A DNA stretch of 64,000 nt from Palsa-295 sp963785585. GTDB lineage: Bacteria; Acidobacteriota; Terriglobia; Acidiferrales; UBA7541. Location of the stretch: the NCBI GenBank assembly GCA_963785585.1, contig CAWAVW010000003.1, forward strand, positions 403,213-467,212, in the 5' to 3' direction. Below are positions 17,841 to 26,682 of the stretch, one piece after another (the first letter of the stretch is position 1; every line of letters begins with the position of its first letter). The translations under genes were made by a program, and so were the position numbers. The notes below the pieces were generated by a model. It had not been told where the DNA came from. It made no database searches and was given only the letters and a program-made list of their open reading frames with translations.

Positions 17841-18722
17841 TTGGGCACACAAACGTACAACGCTCCACCCATCCTGCTGACCATCGCGGGTTTTGATCCT
17901 TCCTGCGGCGCGGGCGTCGCAGCCGACTTGAAAACGTTTGTCGCGCACAACTGTTACGGTGTGGCCGCCGTCACCGCCCTCACCGTGCAATCCACGCAAG
18001 GTGTTTTCTCCGTCCACGCCACACCTTCCGCTACGCTGCGCGCGCAATTGGACGCGCTGGCCGATGACGTCGAAATCGCGGGCGTGAAAATCGGCATGCT
18101 CGCCAACCGCGCCAACGCCACCGTCGTGTATGAATTTCTCGATAAGCAAAAATTCAAGCACGTCGTGCTGGATCCTGTTTTTCGTCCCACCGCCGGCAAC
18201 GCCGAACTGCTCGATACCTCCGGCTTGAAATTCGTTCGCGACGAATTGCTCAAGCGCGTCAGCCTGATCACGCCCAACATCCCGGAGGCCGAATTCCTGA
18301 CCGGAATGGAAGTGAAAGACGTGCCAACGATGAAGGTGGCGGCGTTGAAATTAATCGAAATGGGCGCTCGCGCTGTGGTCGTAACGGGTGGACATTTGGA
18401 AAAGCCCATCGACGTCTTCTGCGTGGGCACCGAGGTCGAAACGTTCGGCGGCGAGCACGTGAAAAGCCCGAATACGCATGGCTCCGGCTGCACGCTCTCG
18501 TCCGCGATTCTCGCGCAACTGGGCAGTGGGCTGCCGCTGCGTGACGCGGTGATCCTGTCGAAGGCTTATGTGACCAAAGCGATCGAAAGGGCCTATTCGA
18601 TCGGTAAGGGCGCGGGGCCGCTGAATCAGCTCTATCGCTTCAACCAGGAACAACCGTTGCGCGGTGTCCACGAAGTTCCTCAGCACGGAATGCACCCCGC
18701 CTCGGAACCTGCCTCGCACTGA
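17841..18722 (+). CDS. thiD: hydroxymethylpyrimidine/phosphomethylpyrimidine kinase
   Basis: ThiD phosphorylates HMP and HMP-P in thiamine synthesis. Signatures are LLTIAGFDPSCGAGVAADLKTF at the N terminus, VLDPVFRPTAG in the middle, and the ribokinase-family anion hole HGSGCTLSSA near residue 225. The start is TTG 17841, preceded by GGAGG ten bases upstream; a further in-frame TTG at 17802 lacks a ribosome site. The C-terminal tail after about residue 260 is longer than usual. thiC is at 47.6 kb, so the thiamine genes are dispersed. It converges on pyrC with only 12 bp between stops. Confidence 0.93.
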   Translation: MGTQTYNAPPILLTIAGFDPSCGAGVAADLKTFVAHNCYGVAAVTALTVQSTQGVFSVHATPSATLRAQLDALADDVEIAGVKIGMLANRANATVVYEFLDKQKFKHVVLDPVFRPTAGNAELLDTSGLKFVRDELLKRVSLITPNIPEAEFLTGMEVKDVPTMKVAALKLIEMGARAVVVTGGHLEKPIDVFCVGTEVETFGGEHVKSPNTHGSGCTLSSAILAQLGSGLPLRDAVILSKAYVTKAIERAYSIGKGAGPLNQLYRFNQEQPLRGVHEVPQHGMHPASEPASH

Positions 18723-18734
18723 AGCCCCTGCGAT

Positions 18735-20000
18735 TTAATTTTTGTAAACGATGCGGCCGCCGACAATCGTCGCCACCGGCCCGCCCTTGAAATCGCGCCC
18801 GTCAAACGGCGTATTGCGGGATTTGCTCGGTGAATCCGCGGCCTTGTAAATCCACGGCCGGTCCGTCGAAAAAATCGTTACGTCCGCCACTTCACCTACG
18901 GCGAGTTTGCGTTCCATGTTCAGCACGCGTGCCGGGCCCGTCGTGAACAATTCAATCAGCCGCTTCAGCGAAAGTTTGCCTGCGTGCACCAGCTCGCTCA
19001 GTCCCAGGCCGATCGCGGTCTCAAATCCCAGAATTCCAAATGGCGCGCGGTCAAACTCTACGGCCTTGCTTGCCGGATGATGCGGCGCATGGTCCGTGGC
19101 GATCGCATCCACCGTTCCGTCCGACAGTCCCGCGATCAGCGCATCGCGGTCCGCCCGCGAAGCCAGCGGCGGATTCATTTTGTAGTTCGTGTCGTACCGC
19201 ACGTCTTCATCGATCAGCGTGAAATGGTGCGGGGTCACTTCGCACGTCACTCGCAGCCCTTGCTTCTTCGCCTGGCGCACATATTCCAGCGCGCCCGTCG
19301 TGGACATGTGCGCGATATGCAGCCGCGCTCCGGTCAGTGCCGCCACTTCCACATCGCGTCCCGCGCAAATCGATTCGGACTGCGCCGGAATTCCTTTCAG
19401 CCCCAATCGCACGGACTGAATGCCCTCGCGCATTACGCCGCCGGCAAAAAGCGACGGGTCTTCGCAATGGTCGATCACCGGCAAGCCGAGCGTGCTGCAA
19501 TACTCCATCACCTGGCGCATCAGCCGCGCCGTCGCCACCGGTTTGCCGTCGTCGCTCACTGCCACAATTCCAGCGTCTTTCATCGCCGCAATTTCCGCCA
19601 GCGATTCGCCTTTGCTTCCCACCGAAGCCGCGCCGATCGGCCACACTCGGACTCCGCAGGCCGACGCCGCGCGTTCCACCATCCCGCGTGTCACCGACGC
19701 ATTGTCGTTCACCGGTTGCGTGTTCGGCATGCAGCACACCGCAGTGAATCCGCCCTTCGCCGCCGATCGCGTCCCCGTCTCAATCGTCTCGGAAAGTTCC
19801 TGCCCCGGTTCCCGCAAATGGCAGTGCAGATCGATAAATCCCGGCGCCACCACCAGTCCGGCCGCGTCGAACACTTCGGCGTCCGGCGCCGAGATGCCCG
19901 CGCCGATTTTCGCCACGCGTCCTTTGTCGAGCAGCACATCGTGCGTCGAATCAGTGCCGCTCGCGGGATCGATCACCCGGCCATTCTTGATCAGCAACAT
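18735..20000 (-). CDS. pyrC: dihydroorotase
   Basis: Third step of UMP synthesis: cyclises carbamoyl-aspartate to dihydroorotate. Class I dihydroorotase of 421 residues with metal ligands in DLHCHLREPGQE, IDHCEDPS and AHMSTTGALE, and the catalytic aspartate in AIATDHAPHH. The ATG at 20000 opens MLLIKNGRVIDP, the normal N terminus. It follows pyrB by 32 bp and pyrR upstream, all leftward, forming one operon. Confidence 0.95.
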   Translation of the reverse strand: MLLIKNGRVIDPASGTDSTHDVLLDKGRVAKIGAGISAPDAEVFDAAGLVVAPGFIDLHCHLREPGQELSETIETGTRSAAKGGFTAVCCMPNTQPVNDNASVTRGMVERAASACGVRVWPIGAASVGSKGESLAEIAAMKDAGIVAVSDDGKPVATARLMRQVMEYCSTLGLPVIDHCEDPSLFAGGVMREGIQSVRLGLKGIPAQSESICAGRDVEVAALTGARLHIAHMSTTGALEYVRQAKKQGLRVTCEVTPHHFTLIDEDVRYDTNYKMNPPLASRADRDALIAGLSDGTVDAIATDHAPHHPASKAVEFDRAPFGILGFETAIGLGLSELVHAGKLSLKRLIELFTTGPARVLNMERKLAVGEVADVTIFSTDRPWIYKAADSPSKSRNTPFDGRDFKGGPVATIVGGRIVYKN

Positions 20001-20032
20001 TCGTTCAGTCCTTGTGCGAATCGCTTTTCGTG

Positions 20033-20983
20033 CTACTTCGTCGCCGGCGACGTTTCCACCGCCGCCCCGCCCACCAGGTGATAGAGCAGCGCCATGCGAA
20101 TTGCCAGGCCGTTCGTCACCTGCTCGAGCACGCAAGACTGCGGCCCGTCGGCTACCGCCGAGTCGATTTCCAGGCCGCGAATCATCGGGCCCGGATGCAA
20201 CACAATGGCGTCGGGCCGCGCGAGCTGCAAGCGCTTCGGCGTCAGTTGGTATCCCAGGATGTATTCATCCGGCGCCATTCCGGGTTCGTGGATTCGCTCG
20301 GTTTGCACCCGCAGCACCATGATTACGTCGGCGCCCGTCACCGCTTCTTCGATCCGGTTTACGCGGCGCACATTCGGCGCCAGCGATTCAAATTCCCGCG
20401 GAACCCACATCGCCGGTCCGCACAGCGTGATCTGCGCTCCGAACCGGCTGAGCAGGTAAATATTCGATCGCGCCACCCGGCTGTGCAGAATGTCGCCGAG
20501 AATCGTCACGTGCAGGCCATCGAGCGTACCCTTGCGGTCGCGAATGGTCAGCGCGTCCAGCAGCGCCTGCGTGGGATGCTCGTGCGTACCGTCGCCCGCA
20601 TTCACCACCGGGATCCCGAGACGATCCGAAATATACATCGGCGCTCCCGACGAGGAATGGCGGATGACGATCCCATCGGGCCGCATCGCTTCGAGCGTCA
20701 TCACAGTATCGAGCAGCGACTCGCCCTTTTTCAGGCTGGACGACTCCGCCTGCAGATTCATCGTGTCGGCGCCCAGCCGGGCGGCCGCGGTGGCGAAGCT
20801 GATTCGCGTTCGCGTGGAGTTCTCGAAAAATGCCAGCGCGACCGTTTTGCCGCGCAGCGTCGCTAGTTTTTTGAGGGGATGCTTCTGAAATTCCTGAAAG
20901 GGGCTGGCCTGATCTAAAATAAATGAAATTTGTTCGCGGGTAAGGTCTTCCGTTCCAAGCAGGTGTTCCAGGCGCTGCAGCAC
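20033..20983 (-). CDS. pyrB: aspartate carbamoyltransferase catalytic subunit
   Basis: Second step of UMP synthesis, joining carbamoyl phosphate and aspartate. Carbamoyl-phosphate site FENSTRTRISF, the HEHPTQALLDA block, and the aspartate-side LHPGPMIRG are all present in a 316-residue protein of normal length. No pyrI regulatory subunit is nearby, in keeping with PyrR-type transcriptional control instead of allosteric CTP control. Located 48 bp after pyrR and 32 bp before pyrC. Confidence 0.95.
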   Translation of the reverse strand: MLQRLEHLLGTEDLTREQISFILDQASPFQEFQKHPLKKLATLRGKTVALAFFENSTRTRISFATAAARLGADTMNLQAESSSLKKGESLLDTVMTLEAMRPDGIVIRHSSSGAPMYISDRLGIPVVNAGDGTHEHPTQALLDALTIRDRKGTLDGLHVTILGDILHSRVARSNIYLLSRFGAQITLCGPAMWVPREFESLAPNVRRVNRIEEAVTGADVIMVLRVQTERIHEPGMAPDEYILGYQLTPKRLQLARPDAIVLHPGPMIRGLEIDSAVADGPQSCVLEQVTNGLAIRMALLYHLVGGAAVETSPATK

Positions 20984-21031
20984 TTTTTCCCTTCGCTACC
21001 TTTTATCGGGCCCGTTCCGGATTTACGTCGC

Positions 21032-21580
21032 TCAGTCCACGCGATCGACAAGCATCACGCGCTCTTCCTTATCGATTTCCTGCAGCCGCACTTCCACAAT
21101 CTCCGTGTCGCTGGTTTGCACTTTCCGCCCCACGAACGACGCTTCGACCGGCAGTTCCCGGTGACCGCGATCGATCAGCACGCAAAGGCGGATCCGCTTC
21201 GGGCGCCCCAGGTCAAACAGCCCATTCATCGCCGCGCGAATCGTCCGCCCGGTGTACAGCACATCGTCCACAATCACCAGATCGCGGCCGTCCACCGGAA
21301 AGTGAATGTCGTTCGAGTGGACGATCGGTTGCGCGCCCACGGTCGAAAGGTCGTCGCGATACAGCGTGATATCGATCGTACCCACGGGAATCTGCACGTT
21401 GGCGAATCCCAGAATCGTTTTCGCCAGCCTCTCCGAGAGCGGCACCCCTCGGCGGCGCACGCCAATCAGCGCCAGGTCGTTCGTCCCGCCGCTTCTTTCT
21501 ACGATCTCGTGGGCCAAACGCTGGAGGGTGCGGTCGATTTCTTCCGCGGACAGGAGTTGTCTTTTCTCTACGACGCGCAT
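21032..21580 (-). CDS. pyrR: PyrR bifunctional pyrimidine regulator / uracil phosphoribosyltransferase
   Basis: A 182-residue type I phosphoribosyltransferase. The PRPP loop VIVDDVLYTGRT lies near residues 100-111, and the N-terminal EKRQLLSAEEIDRTLQRLAHEI is diagnostic of PyrR. In other bacteria PyrR binds the pyr mRNA leader with UMP and promotes termination, with a minor UPRT activity. I choose ATG 21580 (MRVVEKRQL); an upstream in-frame start would reach into the divergent control region. First gene of the leftward pyrR-pyrB-pyrC operon. Confidence 0.95.
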   Translation of the reverse strand: MRVVEKRQLLSAEEIDRTLQRLAHEIVERSGGTNDLALIGVRRRGVPLSERLAKTILGFANVQIPVGTIDITLYRDDLSTVGAQPIVHSNDIHFPVDGRDLVIVDDVLYTGRTIRAAMNGLFDLGRPKRIRLCVLIDRGHRELPVEASFVGRKVQTSDTEIVEVRLQEIDKEERVMLVDRVD

Positions 21581-21676
21581 TTGGCGGCCTATCCTAACAT
21601 AGACACTCACGGTGCGCAGCCGCCGATTGCCGCCCAAACCCGCGATCGTCCCTTACCCGGGGCAGACGCCCGTCAA

Positions 21677-21693
21677 AAGCGGCCTGTCCGCTT
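21677..21693 (-). promoter_or_regulatory. hairpin in the pyrR leader
   Basis: On the minus strand AAGCGG-ACAGG-CCGCTT forms a perfect 6-bp stem followed by TTTT. It could be part of a PyrR attenuator, but the run of Ts is short and the classical PyrR-binding loop is not recognisable. Confidence 0.3.
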
Positions 21694-21717
21694 GACCAGG
21701 GTGTTAAACTAACCCTT

Positions 21718-22671
21718 GTGAATTCGCCGGCGCCGGCAAGAAGTCCCTCACGGCCCGCTGAAGTTGACCTTCGGGTTAGCGTTGGCAGCGTCTCCCTTAA
21801 AAACCCAATTATCGCCGCGAGCGGCACCTTCGCTTACGGGGTTGAATTCTCACACCTCGCCGATCTGAACCGTCTCGGCGGACTCGTCGTAAAGGGACTC
21901 TCCGCTCAGCCCATGACCGGAGCGGCCGCTCCGCGAATCTGCGAGACGGCCAGCGGAATGGTGAACGCAATCGGGCTTCAGAATATCGGCGTCCGGGCGT
22001 TCGTCGCCGAAAAGCTCCCGGAGCTTCGAAAGTTCGATACCGCTTTGATAGCAAACGTCTTCGGCCACACGATCGCCGATTACGTGGAAGTGATCAGCGT
22101 TCTCGAGGGTGCCGAAGGCCTCACCGCCTACGAACTCAACATCTCCTGTCCCAACGTGGAGCGGGGCGGCATTGAATATAGTACTGACCCGGTTCTGACA
22201 ACGGCCGTCGTCGCTGCCGCTCGCAAGGCTTCGAAGCGCCCACTTTGGGTCAAGCTCTCACCAAACGTTAATATGATTGGACTTAGCGCGAAGGCCTCCG
22301 AAGACGCTGGAGCCGACGCTCTCGTCGTCGCCAACACCTACCCGGCCCTGTGTATAGACGTACACAATCGTCGGTCACGTCTCGGCAGTACCACCGGAGG
22401 GTTGTCGGGCGCGGCCATCAAACCTATAACAGTCAGGTTGGTTTACGAGGCCTGCAAAGCGGTGAAGATCCCGATTATTGGTTTAGGTGGGATCGAAAAG
22501 CCAGCGGACGTAGCGGAATACCTCCTCGCCGGGGCCTCGGCGGTGGAAGTCGGCACGGCGCATTTCGTCGATCCACGAGCTTCGACAGCACTTGTGGACG
22601 GTCTGGAAATGTGGTGTCGAGACGAAAATACATTTGAAATCAACAAGTTACGGGGCGCTCTACAGAGATAA
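21718..22671 (+). CDS. pyrD: dihydroorotate dehydrogenase, class 1B catalytic subunit
   Basis: A 317-residue class 1 dihydroorotate dehydrogenase (FMN TIM barrel). It has NPIIAASGTFAYG at the N terminus, NAIGLQNIG, the LNISCPNV strand with the active-site cysteine, and the FMN-phosphate loop IIGLGGI. The class 1B signature active-site Cys (not Ser) is present. Class 1B enzymes normally pair with PyrK, which is not adjacent here, so the electron acceptor is open. The GTG start at 21718 follows a TAAACT box by 7 nt. Divergent from pyrR. Confidence 0.93.
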   Translation: MNSPAPARSPSRPAEVDLRVSVGSVSLKNPIIAASGTFAYGVEFSHLADLNRLGGLVVKGLSAQPMTGAAAPRICETASGMVNAIGLQNIGVRAFVAEKLPELRKFDTALIANVFGHTIADYVEVISVLEGAEGLTAYELNISCPNVERGGIEYSTDPVLTTAVVAAARKASKRPLWVKLSPNVNMIGLSAKASEDAGADALVVANTYPALCIDVHNRRSRLGSTTGGLSGAAIKPITVRLVYEACKAVKIPIIGLGGIEKPADVAEYLLAGASAVEVGTAHFVDPRASTALVDGLEMWCRDENTFEINKLRGALQR

Positions 22672-22736
22672 ATGGATTGCTTTCCCCAAGGGAGCCCCGG
22701 TAGAATTGTTGTTGATTCAAATAAGGTTAGGTGAAA

Positions 22737-23255
22737 ATGAAGGCCAAGGCATTCGTGATTTTGCAATCGGTGTTTTTAGGTTTGGGTTTGCTGGTCCTTA
22801 CTCCGTCGATGAACCCCACCGTTTCCCCATCGACAGGCCGGACGGGCAACCCTCTCCAAGCAGATGCCGGAATGGAAGTCACGCCCCGAGTCGTTTCTGA
22901 TAAGAATGATGGCCAGCCGAAACCCCTGGCCGTCTGGACCTGTACCACCAGTTGGTATGGCGAGGATTTCGACGGCAAGCAGACGGCAAATGGCGAGACC
23001 TACGATATGAATGCGGACACCGCCGCTCACCCGACGCTCCCCCTCGGTTCGATCGTTCGCGTCGTGAACACCCGCAACCACCGCAGCCAGATTGTCCGCA
23101 TCAACGATCGCGGTCCTTATGTCGAAGGGCGCGAATTGGATGTTTCCTACGAAGTGGCACGTAAGTTAGGATTCGATCAGCACGGGCTCGCCAAAGTCCG
23201 TCTGGAGCTCCTAAAGGTGCCGTCACGCCCGGAACCGCTTCATCGCGAAAATTAA
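22737..23255 (+). CDS. rlpA: RlpA-like septal ring lytic protein
   Basis: Signal peptide (MKAKAFVILQSVFLGLGLLVL) followed by a linker and a double-psi beta-barrel: TTSWYGEDFDGKQTANGE, LPLGSIVRVVN and the conserved IVRINDRGPYVEGRELDVSYEVA. In other bacteria RlpA cleaves peptidoglycan lacking stem peptides. No SPOR domain is present. AGGTGA just precedes the ATG at 22737, so I prefer it to the GTG six bases earlier. It lies between pyrD and pyrF, an odd guest in a pyrimidine operon; its stop falls in the first codons of the conserved PyrF reading frame. Confidence 0.9.
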   Translation: MKAKAFVILQSVFLGLGLLVLTPSMNPTVSPSTGRTGNPLQADAGMEVTPRVVSDKNDGQPKPLAVWTCTTSWYGEDFDGKQTANGETYDMNADTAAHPTLPLGSIVRVVNTRNHRSQIVRINDRGPYVEGRELDVSYEVARKLGFDQHGLAKVRLELLKVPSRPEPLHREN

Positions 23256-23263
23256 TCGTCGCC

Positions 23264-23944
23264 TTGGACATGGACCGCTTGGGTCCCGCGGCTGCACTTG
23301 CGCGCAAATTGCGCGGAGCCGCGGGACTCTTTAAGGTCGGAAACCAGCTCTTCACCTCCGAAGGGCCCAACGCCGTCAAAAAGCTGGCGGCGCTCGGTTT
23401 CGGTATCTTCCTCGACCTGAAATTCCACGATATTCCAAACACGGTCGCCCACGCGGTTTCCGCTGGTGCGCGCTTGCCCGGCGTCCGCCTGATGACGCTC
23501 CACACCACCGGCGGCCTTGAAATGATGAGCGCCGCACGCGATGCGGCCGCGGCGTACGGCAAGAAACGCCCGCAACTGTTGGGTGTGACCATCCTCACCA
23601 GCATGGACGACTCGACTCTGCGGGATGTGGGACTCGCCGGTCCGCCCGCCGTCCGCGCGGTGGAGCTCGCGAAACTGGCCCAGCAAGCCGGACTCGACGG
23701 AGTTGTCGCCTCTGCCCACGAGGTTCAGGGAATTCGGAGCGCCTGCGGCCCGAAGTTCCTAATCGTTGTACCCGGCATCCGTCCCGCAAGTGCTTCGGCG
23801 GACGACCAGGCCCGCGTCGCCACTCCGGGCCAGGCAATCGCCGCCGGCGCGGACTATCTCGTCGTCGGCCGTCCGATCACCGGCGCAGGCGACCCGCGAA
23901 AGTCGGCCCTCGCCATCGGCCGTGAAATTTCCGAAGCGCTCTAG
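23264..23944 (+). CDS. pyrF: orotidine 5'-phosphate decarboxylase (start anomalous)
   Basis: Last step of UMP synthesis. The catalytic DLKFHDIPNTV motif, the FKVGNQLFT strand, VVPGIRP and DYLVVGRPIT phosphate loop identify PyrF. The problem is the N terminus. The first beta strand (LIVALD, whose Asp contacts the ribose) is encoded from about 23252, yet the only ordinary start codon in that frame after the stop at 23162 is TTG 23264, which would delete L-I-V-A. A one-base gain in the AAAA run at 23248-23251 would join the end of the rlpA frame to pyrF. Either a non-standard start or a sequence or real frameshift is involved. Confidence 0.88.
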   Translation: MDMDRLGPAAALARKLRGAAGLFKVGNQLFTSEGPNAVKKLAALGFGIFLDLKFHDIPNTVAHAVSAGARLPGVRLMTLHTTGGLEMMSAARDAAAAYGKKRPQLLGVTILTSMDDSTLRDVGLAGPPAVRAVELAKLAQQAGLDGVVASAHEVQGIRSACGPKFLIVVPGIRPASASADDQARVATPGQAIAAGADYLVVGRPITGAGDPRKSALAIGREISEAL

Positions 23945-24064
23945 CGCTCACCCTTCGCCAATCGATTTCTTCCTGGGCCAGGCGCGGCCGCGCTTGACAA
24001 AAACCCACTCCGAGTTCAACGTCTGTTTCGATAACTCATCTCCACAAATTGAGAGGATTCGTTT

Positions 24065-26125
24065 ATGCGTGTCGCTAAGAACATTTTTGCTTTCGGCATA
24101 GCCGCTGCGGCATTACTCTGCGCTTCAGTCGTCCAGGCGCAAGCCATTGGCGCCCCGCCCATGCCGCCCAAAGCAAAGACGGTGGAGGTCTCGCCCGCCA
24201 AGGCCACCGCCCACGTTGGCGAGCGGCTAAAATTCGCCGCTGTCGCGAAAGACGACAAAGGCAACGTGATCAACGTGAAGCCGTCGATCTGGTTTGCCGC
24301 GCCGTTTGACGTTGCCGGCGCCGACGCCGATGGCACCGTCCTGTTTCGTGAGCCCGGCACTGTGACCGTCGGCGCTGTGATTGCCGGCAAGCCCGGCTTC
24401 GCCGAGGTAACGGTCGTTGCGCCGGAGGCAGCGAGCGTCGATGTCGCGCCGTTTTCAAAGGCTCTGCCTGTCGGCGCTACCGCCGTCCTCAATGCTACTG
24501 CACGCTCGGCGAACGGCGATCCTCGCACGGACGTTCCCATCAAGTGGACGTCAACGACTCCGGCCATCGCAAAAGTGGACGGCTCCGGCGTGATTACCGG
24601 GGTCGCTCCCGGCACCGCCACCATCGTCGCCACCGCCGACCACCAAACCGCCGAAGCGAAAGTGAAGGTCGTCGCCGACGTAATTCACACCCTGTCGATC
24701 GCTCCGCAGGCCAGCGCCGCCAAGACCGGCGACGTGGTGCGATTCACCGCGAAATCCGACGATGCCAAAGGCAACCAGGTCAAAGACGTCGCCACAACCT
24801 GGACGGTCAACGGCCCCCGCGCCACCATCTATCCCGACGGTGCATTCGTCGCCGAATTGCCGGGCACCTACCAGGTAACCGCCTCGATTGGGCGCCACGC
24901 CGCCGTCACCTCCATCGAAGTCACCCCTCGCGCCGCCCAGCGCGACCTGGAGTACGTTGCGCACATTCCCATAAAGAACGCGGATGGCAAAGTCTTGCAA
25001 ACGTCCGAGGAATGGATCATCGGCAATCACCTGTATGTCGCCACGATTTCCGATCGCCTTTTTTCTTTCGACATTTCCGATCCCGCGAAACCCAAGCCGC
25101 TCGACTCGATGAAAGTCGATACGCGCCTGATCAACGACGTAAGCACGACGGCGGACGAAAAAACCGGCGTGCTCACTCGGGAAGGCGCGTCCAATCGCAA
25201 GAATGGAATCGTTCTGTTCGATGCCTCCGACCCCGCGCACTTGAAGCAAATTTCCGATTTCACCGAGACGGTCACCGGCGGCGTCCACAGCGCCTACATC
25301 AATACGCACTACGTGTACATCACGGACGACGCGAACGGCTCGCTGCACATCATCGACATTCAAGATCCGGCCCACCCGAAGGAAGTCGCGCAGTGGCAGA
25401 CCGAAAAGACCCAGGAACAAACGATCGCCTCGCCGCTCGGCGAAGGAATGATCACTGTCGGCCGCTATTTGCACGATTTGCAGGTAAAAGACGGCCTGGC
25501 CTATCTCGCGTACTGGCGTGACGGGCTCGTGATTCTCGACGTTGGCGCCGGCATCAAGGGCGGCAGCCCCGAACACCCAAAGCTCGTCGCCCAATACAAA
25601 TTCAACCACTATGAGCTGTATGGAAACGGATGGCTCGCCGGCACCCACACCACCTTCCGCTACAAAAATTACGTCTTCGTCGGCGACGAAGTGTTTCCCG
25701 CCAGCTTTGACATCGACTCAAAAGAACGCATCCCCGTTCGCGGCAGGCTGCATGTAATGGACGTAAGCGATATCGAGCACCCGCGCGAAGTCGCCATCTA
25801 CGAAGTTCCCGAAGGCGGCGTTCACAACGTGTGGGCCGACGGCGACACGCTCTTTGCCGGCGATTATGCCGGCGGCGGTCGAGTCGTCGATATTTCGGGC
25901 GAGCTCCGCGGCGACCTCTACGCCCAGGGCCGCGAAATCGCTTCCTTCTGGACCGGCGACCCCGACGGCTACCGCACCAATCTTCCGTTCACCTGGGGGG
26001 CGCAGCCGGCCAACGGGCTGATCTATTTCAATGACATCAACAGCGGCATCTGGATTACCAAACTCGGCAAGCCGAAATTCCAGGGCTCGACCATCGCTCC
26101 GCCGCTTCAGGAAAAAGTGGAATAG
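24065..26125 (+). CDS. secreted Ig-like (Big_2) and LVIVD-repeat protein
   Basis: A 686-residue exported protein: signal peptide cut near VQAQA, then three bacterial Ig-like domains (about residues 38-120, 125-205, 210-290) with the repeated VAPGTATI-type strand, then an LVIVD beta-propeller (about 300-680). Propeller blades show the family signature DISDPAKPKPLDS, IIDIQDPAHPKEVA and VMDVSDIEHPREVA. LVIVD proteins are surface or periplasmic scaffolds of unknown function. There is a long gap from pyrF with TTGACA at 23994-23999, so it is probably its own transcript, ending at the strong terminator downstream. Confidence 0.85.
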   Translation: MRVAKNIFAFGIAAAALLCASVVQAQAIGAPPMPPKAKTVEVSPAKATAHVGERLKFAAVAKDDKGNVINVKPSIWFAAPFDVAGADADGTVLFREPGTVTVGAVIAGKPGFAEVTVVAPEAASVDVAPFSKALPVGATAVLNATARSANGDPRTDVPIKWTSTTPAIAKVDGSGVITGVAPGTATIVATADHQTAEAKVKVVADVIHTLSIAPQASAAKTGDVVRFTAKSDDAKGNQVKDVATTWTVNGPRATIYPDGAFVAELPGTYQVTASIGRHAAVTSIEVTPRAAQRDLEYVAHIPIKNADGKVLQTSEEWIIGNHLYVATISDRLFSFDISDPAKPKPLDSMKVDTRLINDVSTTADEKTGVLTREGASNRKNGIVLFDASDPAHLKQISDFTETVTGGVHSAYINTHYVYITDDANGSLHIIDIQDPAHPKEVAQWQTEKTQEQTIASPLGEGMITVGRYLHDLQVKDGLAYLAYWRDGLVILDVGAGIKGGSPEHPKLVAQYKFNHYELYGNGWLAGTHTTFRYKNYVFVGDEVFPASFDIDSKERIPVRGRLHVMDVSDIEHPREVAIYEVPEGGVHNVWADGDTLFAGDYAGGGRVVDISGELRGDLYAQGREIASFWTGDPDGYRTNLPFTWGAQPANGLIYFNDINSGIWITKLGKPKFQGSTIAPPLQEKVE

Positions 26126-26152
26126 GTAAGGTCGAAGCACATCGCTGCACGG

Positions 26153-26195
26153 AATCGAGGACGCGCGTGCCCATGCCGTCCTCGATTTTCTTTTT
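26153..26195 (+). terminator. intrinsic terminator after the LVIVD gene
   Basis: A perfect 11-bp stem, AATCGAGGACG with CGTCCTCGATT, 13-nt loop, followed by TTTCTTTTT. Confidence 0.9.
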
Positions 26196-26260
26196 AACCG
26201 TTCGCGGTCGCCGCCTGGAATGGCTGTCCGTGGCACGCGCGGAAGCATGAGGAGCACAAC

Positions 26261-26587
26261 ATGGTCGCACTGAAATCCGTCTTGCTGTTCGTGTTCGCGG
26301 GGCTCTGCGAAATCGGCGGCGGCTACCTGATGTGGCAGTGGTGGCGCAACGGGCTCGCTTGGTATTACGGTCTTGTCGGCGGATTGATTCTTTGCCTCTA
26401 CGGAATCGTCCCCACCTATCAACCGGCCACGTTCGGCCGCGTGTACGCCGCATACGGAGGCGTTTTCGTCGCGCTCTCGATTCTATGGGGATGGAAGATC
26501 GACCGCATCCGCCCCGACGTCTTCGACCTGATCGGCGGAGCGATTTGCCTGGTGGGCGTCGGTGTGATCATGTACTGGCCGCGTTAG
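26261..26587 (+). CDS. ynfA: YnfA / UPF0060 four-helix membrane protein
   Basis: A 108-residue inner-membrane protein with four predicted helices. It has the family hallmarks LFVFAGLCEIGGGYLMWQW near the start, the GIVPTYQP loop, GRVYAAYGGVFV and DLIGGAICLVGV. YnfA resembles small multidrug resistance transporters in topology and has been linked to efflux in enterobacteria; function elsewhere is unproven. AGGAG lies upstream of the ATG. It is isolated by a terminator on its left. Confidence 0.93.
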   Translation: MVALKSVLLFVFAGLCEIGGGYLMWQWWRNGLAWYYGLVGGLILCLYGIVPTYQPATFGRVYAAYGGVFVALSILWGWKIDRIRPDVFDLIGGAICLVGVGVIMYWPR

Positions 26588-26682
26588 GATTCGCCCGTGC
26601 TCGCCTCTGTGCCGAGCGACCTGCGGAATTTGACCCTGTGATGCCGCTTCGCTAGCATCATTTCTCAGTTGTCATCGCCGCA

